Of a stretch of 64,000 bases of DNA, positions 50,199-59,224 are shown piece by piece; position 1 is the first letter of the stretch; every line of letters begins with the position of its first letter. Below the pieces are notes generated by a model. The model did no database searches, had not been told where the DNA came from, and was given only the letters and a program-made list of their open reading frames with translations. The DNA comes from Pseudomonadota bacterium (lineage in GTDB: Bacteria; Pseudomonadota; Gammaproteobacteria; Xanthomonadales; Rhodanobacteraceae): contig JAEWGO010000012.1 of assembly GCA_023388255.1 (NCBI GenBank), forward strand, positions 180,012 through 244,011. Direction: 5' to 3'. The position numbers and the translations under genes are program-made.

Positions 50199-50214
50199 TC
50201 AAACGATCGTTTGA
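50199..50214. promoter_or_regulatory. Predicted PsrA-type operator
   Basis: The 16-bp perfect palindrome TCAAACGATCGTTTGA starts 3 nt before the TetR start codon. It fits the published PsrA consensus (G/C)AAAC-N4-GTTT(G/C). Location over the start points to autorepression. Confidence 0.75.
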
Positions 50215-50342
50215 ATACTAGGCGGGCGGAGGCGGCCGGTCAAACTCACCGCTACTTGCGGTGTCAAAGCGTTCGAAAATTAGCTAGAATCCGACGTGAT
50301 AATGTGAGCTAAGCCCGCGGATTGGCGCGGATTTGGCGTTAT

Positions 50343-50360
50343 AACGGCGTATACGCCGTT
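50343..50360. promoter_or_regulatory. 18-bp perfect palindrome in the ndk leader
   Basis: AACGGCGTATACGCCGTT lies 37 nt before the ndk start. It could be an operator for an unidentified dimeric regulator or a leader hairpin. Possible -10 hexamers TAGAAT (50285) and GATAAT (50298) lie upstream, so it would be transcribed. Confidence 0.6.
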
Positions 50361-50397
50361 CCCTCGTAAAACCTCATCTGACGGAGACCTGCAGCTT

Positions 50398-50823
50398 ATG
50401 GCGCTGGAGCGCACCCTTTCCATCATCAAACCCGACGCGGTCGCCAAGAACGTGATCGGCGAAATCTACTCGCGCTTTGAAAAGGCGGGCTTGAAGATCG
50501 TCGCGGCGAAGATGAAGCATTTGTCCCGCAAGGAAGCCGAAGGTTTCTATGCCGTCCATCGCGAGCGTCCGTTCTTTGCAGCGCTCGTCGATTTCATGAT
50601 TTCCGGCCCGGTGATGATCCAGGCGCTGGAAGGTGAGAACGCCGTGCTCAAGCACCGCGATCTGATGGGCGCCACCAATCCGAAGGAAGCCGCGCCTGGC
50701 ACGATCCGCGCCGACTTCGCCACCTCGATCGACGCGAACGCGGTACACGGTTCCGACGCCGTCGAAACGGCGCAGGTGGAAATCGCGTACTTCTTCGCAA
50801 GTACCGAACTCTGCCCGCGTTGA
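50398..50823 (+). CDS. ndk: Nucleoside diphosphate kinase
   Basis: 141 residues, a full-length Ndk. It begins MALERTLSIIKPDAVAKNVIG, and has the HRERPFFAALVDFMISGPV region, GATNPKEAAPGTIRADFA, and the phosphorylated histidine in NAVHGSDA (H117). It balances NTP pools by transferring gamma-phosphates. It heads the ndk-rlmN-pilF-rodZ run; GGAG is 11 nt before ATG. rlmN starts 12 bp after the stop. Confidence 0.97.
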   Translation: MALERTLSIIKPDAVAKNVIGEIYSRFEKAGLKIVAAKMKHLSRKEAEGFYAVHRERPFFAALVDFMISGPVMIQALEGENAVLKHRDLMGATNPKEAAPGTIRADFATSIDANAVHGSDAVETAQVEIAYFFASTELCPR

Positions 50824-50835
50824 GGACGTGATCCG

Positions 50836-51948
50836 GTGACGACGGCCAAGGCCAACTTGTTCGACTACGACCGCAAGGGCCTGCGCGACCTGTTCGCGCA
50901 GCTCGGTGAGAAACCGTACCGCGCGGACCAAGTGATGAAATGGGTCTACCACCGTCATGTCACCGATTTCGCGGAAATGACCGACGTCGGCAAGGCCTTG
51001 CGTGACAAGCTTGCCGACGCCATCGAGATCACCCCGCCGAACACGCTGTTCGAGAAACAGGCTACCGACGGCACGCACAAGTGGCTGCTCGGCATGGACG
51101 GTGGCAACGCGATCGAGGCAGTGTTCATCCCGGAGACCTCGCGCGGAACGCTTTGTGTGTCCTCCCAAGTCGGTTGCGGCCTGAATTGCACGTTCTGCTC
51201 GACCGGCACGCAGGGCTTCAACCGCAACCTTTCGGCCGCCGAGATCATCGGACAGGTCTGGGTTGCCGCAAAGCATCTCGGCAACGTGCCGCATCATCAG
51301 CGCAAGCTCACCAACGTCGTCATGATGGGCATGGGCGAGCCTCTGCTGAACTTCGACAACGTCGTCACCGCGATGAGCGTGATGCGCGACGACCTCGGCT
51401 TCGGCCTCGCCAACAAGCGCGTCACCTTGTCCACTGCCGGCCTCGTGCCGATGATCGACAAGTTGTCCGAATCGAGCGATGTCTCGCTGGCGGTTTCGCT
51501 GCACGCGCCGAACGACGAACTGCGCACCGAATTGGTGCCGCTGAACAAGAAATACCCGATCGACGAATTGCTCGGCGCCTGCGCGCGGTACGCCGCGCGC
51601 CGCCCGCGGACGACGATCACGTTCGAATACACGATGCTCAAGGGCGTCAACGACAAACCCGAGCACGCGCGCCAGTTGATCAAGCTGATGCGCCGCATGC
51701 CGGCCAAGGTCAACCTGATTCCGTTCAATCCGTTCCACGGCACGCGCTACGAGCGTTCCGACGAAGACGTGATCCGCGCGTTCCAGAAGATCCTGCTCGA
51801 CGCCGACGTGCTGACGATGGTTCGCCGCACGCGCGGTGACGACATCGACGCCGCCTGCGGACAGCTCAAGGGGCAGGTCGTCGATCGCACGCGCCGTCAG
51901 GCCGAGTTCCTTCGCAAGTTGGAAAAGGATGTGGCCGATGCGGCTTGA
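50836..51948 (+). CDS. rlmN: Dual-specificity 23S rRNA/tRNA adenine C2-methyltransferase RlmN
   Basis: 370 residues from GTG 50836. It is a radical-SAM enzyme with the cluster cysteines in CGLNCTFC (C114, C118, C121), followed by STGTQGFNRNL. It also has GMGEPLLN, VSLHAPND, and the C-terminal methyl-carrier cysteine in RGDDIDAACGQL. It methylates A2503 in 23S rRNA and A37 in a subset of tRNAs. It overlaps the pilF start by 11 nt. The order ndk-rlmN-pilF is conserved in gammaproteobacteria. Confidence 0.97.
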   Translation: MTTAKANLFDYDRKGLRDLFAQLGEKPYRADQVMKWVYHRHVTDFAEMTDVGKALRDKLADAIEITPPNTLFEKQATDGTHKWLLGMDGGNAIEAVFIPETSRGTLCVSSQVGCGLNCTFCSTGTQGFNRNLSAAEIIGQVWVAAKHLGNVPHHQRKLTNVVMMGMGEPLLNFDNVVTAMSVMRDDLGFGLANKRVTLSTAGLVPMIDKLSESSDVSLAVSLHAPNDELRTELVPLNKKYPIDELLGACARYAARRPRTTITFEYTMLKGVNDKPEHARQLIKLMRRMPAKVNLIPFNPFHGTRYERSDEDVIRAFQKILLDADVLTMVRRTRGDDIDAACGQLKGQVVDRTRRQAEFLRKLEKDVADAA

Positions 51949-52711
51949 ACGCGCGCTTTTCGCGGCTGCTTTCACGGCCGTGCTGATGCTGTCCGGCTGT
52001 GGGGCGGGTACGGGCGGCTCGGTCAAGAAGGAAGATGCCGCCACGCAGCGTGAAGACGCCGCCCGCGTGCACACCGAACTCGGCCAGAAATACCTGCAAC
52101 AGGACAAACTCGAACTCGCGCTGGAAAAGCTCAACAAGGCCCTCTCGTTCGACTCCAACTATGTCAATGCACATACCGTGATTGCGGTGTTGTACGAGAG
52201 AATCGGCGATCTGCCAAAGGCCGAGGAACACTATCGCCGCGCGGCGCAGCTGAAGCCGAAGGGCGGCAACGAACTGAACAACTACGGCGCCTTTCTATGC
52301 AAGGTCGGGCGTTATGACGAAGCCCGTGGGTACTTCGAGCGTGCGATCGCCGATCCGTTCTATGCGACGCCAAGCGTTGCGTTGACCAACTCCGGCACCT
52401 GTCTGCTCAAGGCAGGCAAGCGTGACGAGGCGGAGAAGGTGTTGCGCCTCTCATTGGATCAGAGCCCGAACGACAGCGAGGCGCTGCTGCAGCTTGGCTC
52501 GGTGTTGTACGAGAAAGGCGAGTACCTGAAGGCGCGCGCATTCGTGCAGCGCTTCGAATCGCAATCGCAGCCGCGCCCGGATGCGCTGATGCTCGGTCGC
52601 AACATCGAGCTCAGGCTCGGCAATGGCAAGGCGGCCGGCGACTATACGCGCAAGCTGCTGCAAGGGTTTCCGGAATCGCAGCAGGCGAAGTCGCTGAGCG
52701 TGCAGGGTTAG
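51938..52711 (+). CDS. pilF: Type IV pilus biogenesis lipoprotein PilF/PilW
   Basis: 257 residues from ATG 51938 (inside the rlmN end). Signal with lipobox LSGC, cysteine 21 lipidated. Six TPR units follow: VHTELGQKYLQQDKLELALEKLNKALSFDSNYVNAHTV, LPKAEEHYRRAAQLKPKGGNELNNYGAFLC, and others. PilF is the outer-membrane pilotin that helps assemble the PilQ secretin for type IV pili. No other pil genes are in this window; pilF typically lies apart from them, in exactly this neighbourhood. Confidence 0.9.
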   Translation: MRLERALFAAAFTAVLMLSGCGAGTGGSVKKEDAATQREDAARVHTELGQKYLQQDKLELALEKLNKALSFDSNYVNAHTVIAVLYERIGDLPKAEEHYRRAAQLKPKGGNELNNYGAFLCKVGRYDEARGYFERAIADPFYATPSVALTNSGTCLLKAGKRDEAEKVLRLSLDQSPNDSEALLQLGSVLYEKGEYLKARAFVQRFESQSQPRPDALMLGRNIELRLGNGKAAGDYTRKLLQGFPESQQAKSLSVQG

Positions 52712-52869
52712 TCATGAAGGGAAATGAGGGTCGGCCGGGGATCAAAGCCGGGTCGATTGGGGTGGGGGTGGCGACGGATGAACACGCGATCGACGTGTCC
52801 GTGGCCGCGGAATCGAACATGGGAAGCGGCAGTCAATTGACACTGCCATTGTCCAGAGGAATCCACGCA

Positions 52870-53886
52870 ATGAGAGCCGAAGAGGCCGCCGAAGTGAACG
52901 AACCACGCCATGACGCCGCCGCGCAGGACGGAATCGTCGCGGCGGAAACGCAGGACTTCATCGTTGACGATACGCGCCTGGGGCAACGCCTGTGTGCCGC
53001 ACGCGAACGGCACGGCTGGACGCGAGCCGATGTCGCCGCGCGCCTGAAGCTGCCGGCGAGCCTGATTGGCCGCCTCGAAAACGACGACTACCAGGGCTTG
53101 ACCCAAGGCGTTTTCCTGCAAGGCTATCTCTCGAGCTATGCGCGCCTGGTCGGAATTCCGGTCGAGCACGCCGCAAGCGTCGCAGCCGAACATACGCAAT
53201 CCGCGCCGCTGGTCGCGACCGGGACGATTTCGCACTCGCGTTATCTGTTCGAGCGCTATTCGGTCAGTGCGACTTATCTGGTCCTGACCGCGATCTTCGT
53301 GGTGCCCGCCGTGTGGCTGGCGACGCATGGTGGACTCGACCAGAACCTCGCGCGCACGACACCACTCGATCCTCCGGCGAAAGTCGTGGCGGTCTCGCCG
53401 CATGAAGCGGCCACGGATGCAAACGACGCGTCCTCGCCCGTGGAGGCAACTGCAGCGGCTGCGGATGTTGCGAACGAGAGTCTGCAGACACCTGCGCTGG
53501 TTGATCCGTCGCCGGTGATCGCGTCGATGACGCCGTTTCCGGCCGCACCGGCACCGGCGCCCGTCGTAGCTGCGCCCGCGCCGCAGGAGGCATCGGCCGC
53601 GATCGGCAGCGGTGCGCATACGGTTGAACTCAAACTCGAACAGCAGAGTTGGGTCGAGGTGACCGCAGCGGACGGACGCAAACTCGAATACGGCATGCTC
53701 GCTGGCGGCAGCGTGCACAACTACCGCAGTGATGGCCCCGTGTCGGTCCGTCTTGGCAACGCGCAAGGCGCGCAGATCCGGTCGGATGGAGCCGTGGTCG
53801 ATCTGGCTCCGTTTCAGCGCGGCAACGTCGCGCACGTGAAGCTGTTTGGCGATTCGACGGCCACACCGGCGCCGAGCAACCAGTAG
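52870..53886 (+). CDS. rodZ: RodZ-like HTH membrane protein (DUF4115)
   Basis: 338 residues from ATG 52870, with AGAGGA 8 nt upstream; an in-frame ATG at 52714, three bases after the pilF stop, has no ribosome site. A Cro-like HTH lies at about 30-95 (LGQRLCAARERHGWTRADVAARLKLPASLIGRLENDDYQGL). One membrane segment is near 131-152 (SATYLVLTAIFVVPAVWLA). An Ala/Pro-rich periplasmic linker leads to a C-terminal DUF4115 beta domain (VELKLEQQSWVEVTAADGRKLEYGMLAGG). RodZ links MreB to the wall-synthesis machinery and sets rod shape. Confidence 0.87.
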   Translation: MRAEEAAEVNEPRHDAAAQDGIVAAETQDFIVDDTRLGQRLCAARERHGWTRADVAARLKLPASLIGRLENDDYQGLTQGVFLQGYLSSYARLVGIPVEHAASVAAEHTQSAPLVATGTISHSRYLFERYSVSATYLVLTAIFVVPAVWLATHGGLDQNLARTTPLDPPAKVVAVSPHEAATDANDASSPVEATAAAADVANESLQTPALVDPSPVIASMTPFPAAPAPAPVVAAPAPQEASAAIGSGAHTVELKLEQQSWVEVTAADGRKLEYGMLAGGSVHNYRSDGPVSVRLGNAQGAQIRSDGAVVDLAPFQRGNVAHVKLFGDSTATPAPSNQ

Positions 53887-54016
53887 CTGAACCCGTCCGC
53901 ACCGTCCGACGGCGCGCGCAAGTCGCGCCGTCGCGGTTTCCTGCTAACCTTGTGCGCTCTCCGGCCGGCCGTTTGCTCGACCGGTGGCGCCTCTTTGTGT
54001 CTTTCCAGGTGAATGC

Positions 54017-54709
54017 ATGGCTTTCGAAGTTCTCGACGAACACGAACAAGGTGAACTGGTCCAGAAGTGGCTGCGCGAGAACGTGCTGTCCATCGTGGTC
54101 GGCGTTGCACTCGGCCTCGTGCTGATCTTCGGCTGGCAGCAGTGGAAGTCGCACGGCGTGCGCCACTCGGCCGAAGCGGCTTCGCAGTATCTCGCGCTGA
54201 CAACTGCGGTTGACGGCAAGAAGGCCGATGACACCACGAAGATCGCCGAACTCATCCGCAAGGATTACCCGGATACGGTCTATGCCGTGCTCGCAGCTCT
54301 GCAACAGGCCGATACGGCTACCACGAAAGGCGATCTCGCCGCCGCCGCCAATGAGCTCGACTGGGCGCGCGATCACGCGAAGGACGACAGCCTGAAGGGC
54401 CTGATCGCTGCGCGCAGTGCACGCGTGAAGCTGGCGCAGGGCGATGCCGATGGCGCGCTGAAAGTGCTCGATGGCATGCCGAAGGGCGACTACAGCGGAC
54501 TGGCCGCCGAGATCCGCGGCGACGCACTGGCCAAGCTCGGCCGCGGCGACGATGCGCGCAACGCCTATCAGGACGCGCTTTCGAATCTCGATGCGCAGGC
54601 ACCGAACCGTGGCTTCGTGCAGATGAAGCTCGACGATCTGGGCAACGTCGCTGCGCCGGCGGCAGTGCCGGCTGCGCACGCAGAACCGGCCGGGAAGCAG
54701 GGCACATGA
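54017..54709 (+). CDS. yfgM: YfgM-type periplasmic TPR protein (SecYEG-associated)
   Basis: 230 residues from ATG 54017 (AGGTGA upstream). The start MAFEVLDEHEQGELVQKWLREN leads to one membrane segment (VLSIVVGVALGLVLIFGWQQW). A TPR-like periplasmic domain follows (YLALTTAVDGKKADDTTKIAELIRKDYPDTVYAVLAALQQAD). YfgM binds the Sec translocon with PpiD and acts in envelope protein folding. It overlaps bamB by 4 nt (ATGA), a conserved pairing. A possible -10 TAACCT lies at 53945. Confidence 0.9.
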   Translation: MAFEVLDEHEQGELVQKWLRENVLSIVVGVALGLVLIFGWQQWKSHGVRHSAEAASQYLALTTAVDGKKADDTTKIAELIRKDYPDTVYAVLAALQQADTATTKGDLAAAANELDWARDHAKDDSLKGLIAARSARVKLAQGDADGALKVLDGMPKGDYSGLAAEIRGDALAKLGRGDDARNAYQDALSNLDAQAPNRGFVQMKLDDLGNVAAPAAVPAAHAEPAGKQGT

Positions 54710-55899
54710 AACGCTCACTGCTGCTTGTTGTTGCTCTGACGACCGCGCTCAGCGGTTGCAACTGGATCAAGAATCTCGGCAAGAAGGACAACGTCGAGCC
54801 GCCGACTCCACTGACGCAGATCACACCGACCGCACAGGTCGATCGCGTCTGGAGCGATGGTGTCGGCAGGGGCGCCGGCGATACCGGCGCGCGCCTCGCG
54901 CCCGGCAGCGCGGACGGACGCCTTTACGCGGCCAGCATCGACGGCACGATCGAGGCGATCGACGCCGCCAGCGGACGCACGCTGTGGCAGAAGCATGTCG
55001 GCGACCGCAAGGGTTGGCTGTGGCGTCGTGGCGAGAATTCGCTGCGCTGGTCCGGCGGCCCCGGTGTGCATGGTGACCTGCTTGTCGTCGGCGGTCTCGA
55101 TGGTCAACTTTACGCATTGTCGACACAGGATGGTGCCGAGCGCTGGCACGTTCAGCTCACGTCCGAGGTCATCTCGGCGCCGGCGATCGACGGCGGCGTC
55201 GTGGTCGTGCGCACTAACGACGGCCGCCTGACCGGCCTGGACGCGAACGACGGCAGCCGCAAGTGGGTCTTCGAGCAGCCGGTTCCACCGCTCAGCCTGC
55301 GCGGCAATGCCAATCCGCTGATCGTCAACGGCATCGTCTACGACGGTTTCGACAACGGCAAGGTCGTGGCGGTCCGCCTCGACGATGGCAACGAACAATG
55401 GGCGCAGGCGTTGTCCAATGGCGAGGGCAGGACCGAAGTCGAGCGCTTGTCGGATGTCGACGGCAATCTCGTTTCCGACGGTTCGGCGCTGTTCGGCGCA
55501 GGCTATCGCGGCCAGGTCGCGGCGCTTTCGCTCGATAGCGGTCGACCGGTCTGGCAGCGCGACCTGTCCAGCTACGTCGGCGCAGCGGTCAGCGGCAACA
55601 CCGCCGTGTTCGTCGATGCCGACGGCAACGTCTGGGCGTTCGATCGCGAAACCGGCGTGAACCTGTGGAAGCAGGATCAGCTCAAATACCGCTGGCTCAG
55701 CGCGCCGGCGATCCAGGGCGACTACGTCGTCGTCGGCGACAGCGAAGGTTTCGTGCATTGGCTGAGCCTGTCCGAAGGCAAGTTCTCCGCACGCGAACGC
55801 CTCGGCAAGAAACCGATCGAAGGCGCGCCGCTGGTCGTTGACGGCGTGGTCTACGTCGAGGATGTCAAGGGACGCATCGGCGCCTACCGCGTGCGGTAG
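54706..55899 (+). CDS. bamB: Outer membrane assembly lipoprotein BamB
   Basis: 397 residues. Signal with lipobox LSGC; cysteine 18 is lipidated. The mature protein is an eight-bladed PQQ-like propeller with repeats such as GRLYAASIDGTIEAIDAASGRTLWQKHV, GQLYALSTQDGAERWHVQL, and GNVWAFDRETGVNLWKQD. BamB binds BamA in the beta-barrel assembly complex of the outer membrane. It is coupled to yfgM and precedes der, as in E. coli. A stem of 8 bp (55938-55964) lies between it and der. Confidence 0.95.
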   Translation: MKRSLLLVVALTTALSGCNWIKNLGKKDNVEPPTPLTQITPTAQVDRVWSDGVGRGAGDTGARLAPGSADGRLYAASIDGTIEAIDAASGRTLWQKHVGDRKGWLWRRGENSLRWSGGPGVHGDLLVVGGLDGQLYALSTQDGAERWHVQLTSEVISAPAIDGGVVVVRTNDGRLTGLDANDGSRKWVFEQPVPPLSLRGNANPLIVNGIVYDGFDNGKVVAVRLDDGNEQWAQALSNGEGRTEVERLSDVDGNLVSDGSALFGAGYRGQVAALSLDSGRPVWQRDLSSYVGAAVSGNTAVFVDADGNVWAFDRETGVNLWKQDQLKYRWLSAPAIQGDYVVVGDSEGFVHWLSLSEGKFSARERLGKKPIEGAPLVVDGVVYVEDVKGRIGAYRVR

Positions 55900-55937
55900 A
55901 GGTCGTCCCCGGGACGGCTTCGCCGCGCACCACCCCG

Positions 55938-55971
55938 ACCCCCGCACGGATGATCCGCGGGGGTTCTCATT
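55938..55971 (+). terminator. Weak terminator or attenuator between bamB and der
   Basis: ACCCCCGC and GCGGGGGT form an 8-bp stem with an 11-nt loop, followed by TCTCATTT. It lies 20 nt before the der start and may only partly terminate. Confidence 0.45.
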
Positions 55972-55984
55972 TCCGGAGCCCGCG

Positions 55985-57385
55985 ATGCTTCCCGTAGTAG
56001 CCCTGGTCGGGCGCCCCAACGTCGGCAAGTCGACGCTGTTCAACGTGATGACGCGCACGCGCGATGCACTCGTGCACGACATGCCGGGCGTTACCCGCGA
56101 TCGTCACTACGGCATCTGCCGGCTCGCCGCGGAACCGTTCGTCGTGGTCGATACCGGTGGTTTCGTCGAACATGCCGAAGGCATCGAGAGTCAGACCGCG
56201 CGTCAAGCCGAATTCGCGATCGAGGAAGCCGATGTCGTGCTGCTCACCGTCGACGCGCGCGACGGCCTGTTGCCAACCGATCGCTCGATCCTCGATCGCC
56301 TGCGTCGCAGCGGCAAGCCGCTGCTGCTGATCGTCAACAAGGTCGACGGCCTCGACGAGCATACCGCGCTGGCCGAATTCGCCGCACTCGGCATTGCCTC
56401 GGTGCTGCCGACCTCGGCTGCGCACGGGCGCGGCGTGACGCCGGTGCTGGCCGCGCTGGAAACCCTGCTGCCGAAAGTCGAAACCGACCCGCTTGCCGCC
56501 GCGCCGGACGACGGCATCCGCGTTGCCATCGTCGGTCGACCGAACGCCGGCAAATCGACCCTGGTCAACCGCCTGCTCGGCGAGGAGCGCGTGATTGCGT
56601 CCGACGTGCCCGGCACGACGCGCGACTCGATCCGCATCAAGCTCGAACGCGACGGCAAGAAATACACGCTGATCGATACCGCCGGCGTACGCCGCCGCGC
56701 GCGCATCGAAGACGTGGTCGAGAAGTTCAGCGTGATCAAGTCGCTGCAGTCGGTCGATGCGGCGCACGTCACCGTGCTGATGCTCGACGCACGCGAAGGC
56801 GTATCCGATCAGGACACCAGCCTGATCGGACACGTGCTCGAATCCGGCCGCGCCCTGGTCATCGCCGTCAACAAGTGGGACGGCATGGACAAGTACCAGC
56901 GCGAGCAATGCATTGCCTCGCTCTCGCGCAAGCTCGAGTTCGCTCCGTGGGCGCGCCAGGTGTTCATTTCCGCGCTGCATGGCAGCGCGATCGGCGAATT
57001 GATGAAGGCGGTCAACCGCGCCTATGCCTCGGCCAACCACAAGTTCACCTCGTCCGAACTCACGCGCGCGGTCGAAGCGGCGTACCAGGCCTACCAGCCG
57101 CCGCTCGTGCGCGGCCACACGCCGAAACTGAAGTTCGCGCATCCGGGCGGATCGAACCCGCCGACGATCGTCATCCACGGCGCGCGCACCAAGCACATCG
57201 CCGACAGCTACCAGCGCTATCTCGAGAACTTCTTCCGCAAGCGCTATCGCCTCGAAGGCACGCCGATCCGCATCGAGTTCCGCGACAGCGATAATCCGTT
57301 CGCCGGCAAGCGCAACGAACTGACCGAAGGCCAGCAGCGCCGGCGCACGCGCATGATCCGCAACGCCAAGCGCGGCAAGCGCTGA
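55985..57385 (+). CDS. der: Ribosome-assembly GTPase Der (EngA)
   Basis: 466 residues from ATG 55985; the frame open from 55838 reaches into bamB and is not used. It has two tandem GTPase domains: the first starts VALVGRPNVGKSTLFN with DTGGF, NKVDG; the second starts near residue 178 with VAIVGRPNAGKSTLVN, DTAGVRRR, NKWDG. A C-terminal KH-like domain follows (LKFAHPGGSNPPTIVIHG). Der is required for maturation of the 50S subunit. mobA starts 13 bp later. Confidence 0.97.
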   Translation: MLPVVALVGRPNVGKSTLFNVMTRTRDALVHDMPGVTRDRHYGICRLAAEPFVVVDTGGFVEHAEGIESQTARQAEFAIEEADVVLLTVDARDGLLPTDRSILDRLRRSGKPLLLIVNKVDGLDEHTALAEFAALGIASVLPTSAAHGRGVTPVLAALETLLPKVETDPLAAAPDDGIRVAIVGRPNAGKSTLVNRLLGEERVIASDVPGTTRDSIRIKLERDGKKYTLIDTAGVRRRARIEDVVEKFSVIKSLQSVDAAHVTVLMLDAREGVSDQDTSLIGHVLESGRALVIAVNKWDGMDKYQREQCIASLSRKLEFAPWARQVFISALHGSAIGELMKAVNRAYASANHKFTSSELTRAVEAAYQAYQPPLVRGHTPKLKFAHPGGSNPPTIVIHGARTKHIADSYQRYLENFFRKRYRLEGTPIRIEFRDSDNPFAGKRNELTEGQQRRRTRMIRNAKRGKR

Positions 57386-57398
57386 GGCGAACGCCGTC

Positions 57399-57995
57399 GT
57401 GTTCGTGTCGCAGCTCACGGTGGCGATTCTCGCCGGCGGCGCGGCGACCCGTCTCGACGGTCGCGACAAAGGGCTGGAGCCACTGCGAGATCGGCCGCTC
57501 GTTGCGTGGGTCATCGACGCGCTTCATGGAATGGAATTGCCCGCGCTCCTGATCGTCGCCAACCGCAACCGTCACGAGTACGAGCACTACGCGTCGACGA
57601 TCGCCGATTCGCTTTCCGGCTTCCGCGGCCCACTCGCCGGGGTCGCTGCCGCGCTTGCGGCATGCACGACACCGATGCTGCTGACGGTTCCAGTGGATTG
57701 CCCCGATCCGCCACGCGATCTCGTCCGTCGTTTTCTGGACAGCATGCGCATGGATGAGGCGAACGCGCTCGTCGCGCACGATGGCGAACGCCGGCAGCCG
57801 TTGTTCGCGCTTTACAGTCGCGAACTCGCGGCATCCGCCGCAGCGGCGGCCGAGGCAGGGCAGGGCGTGTGGGCATGGCAGGCTTCGATCGGCGCACGTG
57901 AACTTGATTTCTCCGATCGCCAGCGGCAGTTCCATAACCTCAATACCCGCGAGGAATTTGCAGCCTATGCCGCCGAGCGCCGACTCGCCCCCTGA
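57399..57995 (+). CDS. mobA: Molybdenum cofactor guanylyltransferase
   Basis: 198 residues from GTG 57399 (GTG 57405 is an alternative). The nucleotidyltransferase motif is AILAGGAATRLDGRDKGLEPLRDRPL. It is followed by ANRNRHEYEHY, GFRGPLAGVAAAL, PVDCPDPPRDL and DGERRQPLFALY. MobA attaches GMP from GTP to molybdopterin, giving the MGD cofactor used by DMSO-reductase-family enzymes. No molybdoenzyme is encoded here. It overlaps moeA by 29 nt and forms a mobA-moeA-moeB run. Confidence 0.9.
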   Translation: MFVSQLTVAILAGGAATRLDGRDKGLEPLRDRPLVAWVIDALHGMELPALLIVANRNRHEYEHYASTIADSLSGFRGPLAGVAAALAACTTPMLLTVPVDCPDPPRDLVRRFLDSMRMDEANALVAHDGERRQPLFALYSRELAASAAAAAEAGQGVWAWQASIGARELDFSDRQRQFHNLNTREEFAAYAAERRLAP

Positions 57996-59220
57996 GTTCC
58001 CGACGCATCTTTCAGTCGATGAGGCGCGCCGTCGTGTGCTTGACTTGTGCGCACCGCGCCGCTTGTTACCCGAGCAGATCGAACTCGAATGCGCGCTGGG
58101 TCGAGTGCTTGCAGACGATGTTGTCGCGCCGTTCGACCTGCCTCCATTCGCGAACTCGGCGATGGATGGCTACGCGCTGCGCGGCACCGAATTGCCGATG
58201 CAGGATGAACGCCGCTTCCGCATGGTCGGCTGCGTACTCGCCGGCGCCACCGAAGCGCCGCGTTTTGGCGACGGCGAATGCGTGCGCATCACGACCGGCG
58301 CACCGTTGCCATCGGATGCCGATACGGTCGTGATCAAGGAAAACGTGCGCATCGACGGCGACACGGTCGCGATCCGCGCGGGCGAGAGGGCGGGTGCGAA
58401 CGTGCGTCCGCCCGGTGAGGACTATCAACGCGGCGATCTCGCGTTGCGCGCAGGCGACGTGCTGACACCCGCGCGACTTGGCGTGCTCGCATCGTGCGGC
58501 TTCGCACATGCAAATGTCGTGCGCCGACCGCGCGTCGCCCTGTTCGTCACCGGCGATGAACTCGTGCCGCCGGATCAACCGCTCGGCTTCGGCCAGATCC
58601 ATGACAGCAATCGCTACAGCCTCGGCGGCTTGTTGCGCAGCGTTGGCATCGAACCCCTTTCCACGGCGCATCTTCGCGATGATCCGTTCGCGCTGCGAGA
58701 GGCCTTGCGCGAAGCCGGCGAGCGCTGCGACCTCATCATCAGCAGCGGTGGCGTATCGGCGGGAGAAGCGGACTTCCTGCCCGCTCTCGTCGCCGAACTC
58801 GGCGCCGTGCATTTCTGGAAAGTACGCATGAAGCCCGGCATGCCGGTGTTGTGCGGCGAGATCGGCAACGCACTGGTGTTCGCGCTGCCCGGCAATCCGG
58901 TGTCGACGATCGCGACGTTCCTCGCATTCGTGCAGCCCGCGCTGTCCGCGTTGCAGGGTGCCACGACGGTCGGTGCGAGACGTTGGAAAGCGCGCCTGGC
59001 TGCGCCTGTCACGAAGAGACATGATCGCCTCGAGTTCCTGCGCGCGCGCATCGAATCGCGCGACGACGGCGCGCTGTGGGCGACGCCACTGCGCAAACAG
59101 GGCTCGGGCATGCTGCGGGGCGTGGCCGAAGCCGATGCGCTGATCGTCATCCCGGAATCCTCGCATGAGCTCGCGGCCGGCGAGGTTGTGGAAGTGCTGC
59201 CCCTGCCGGAACTATGCTGA
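57967..59220 (+). CDS. moeA: Molybdopterin molybdenumtransferase
   Basis: 417 residues from ATG 57967. MoeA domains in order: DEARRRVL...LARVLADDVVAPFDLPPFANSAMDGYALR, then GECVRITTGAPLPSDADTVVI, the MoCF-binding fold with VALFVTGDELV, DSNRYSLGGLL, DLIISSGGVSAGEADFL, and PLPGNPVS-like ALPGNPVSTIATF. It inserts molybdate into adenylated molybdopterin. A C-terminal domain IV ends the protein. It overlaps mobA and lies 4 bp before moeB. Confidence 0.94.
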   Translation: MPPSADSPPEFPTHLSVDEARRRVLDLCAPRRLLPEQIELECALGRVLADDVVAPFDLPPFANSAMDGYALRGTELPMQDERRFRMVGCVLAGATEAPRFGDGECVRITTGAPLPSDADTVVIKENVRIDGDTVAIRAGERAGANVRPPGEDYQRGDLALRAGDVLTPARLGVLASCGFAHANVVRRPRVALFVTGDELVPPDQPLGFGQIHDSNRYSLGGLLRSVGIEPLSTAHLRDDPFALREALREAGERCDLIISSGGVSAGEADFLPALVAELGAVHFWKVRMKPGMPVLCGEIGNALVFALPGNPVSTIATFLAFVQPALSALQGATTVGARRWKARLAAPVTKRHDRLEFLRARIESRDDGALWATPLRKQGSGMLRGVAEADALIVIPESSHELAAGEVVEVLPLPELC

Positions 59221-59224
59221 ACGC

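Noticed and set aside
55838..55984. Der start within bamB at 55838
   Set aside because: The conserved Der N terminus begins at MLPVVALVGRPN (55985); the extension overlaps bamB and has no family support.
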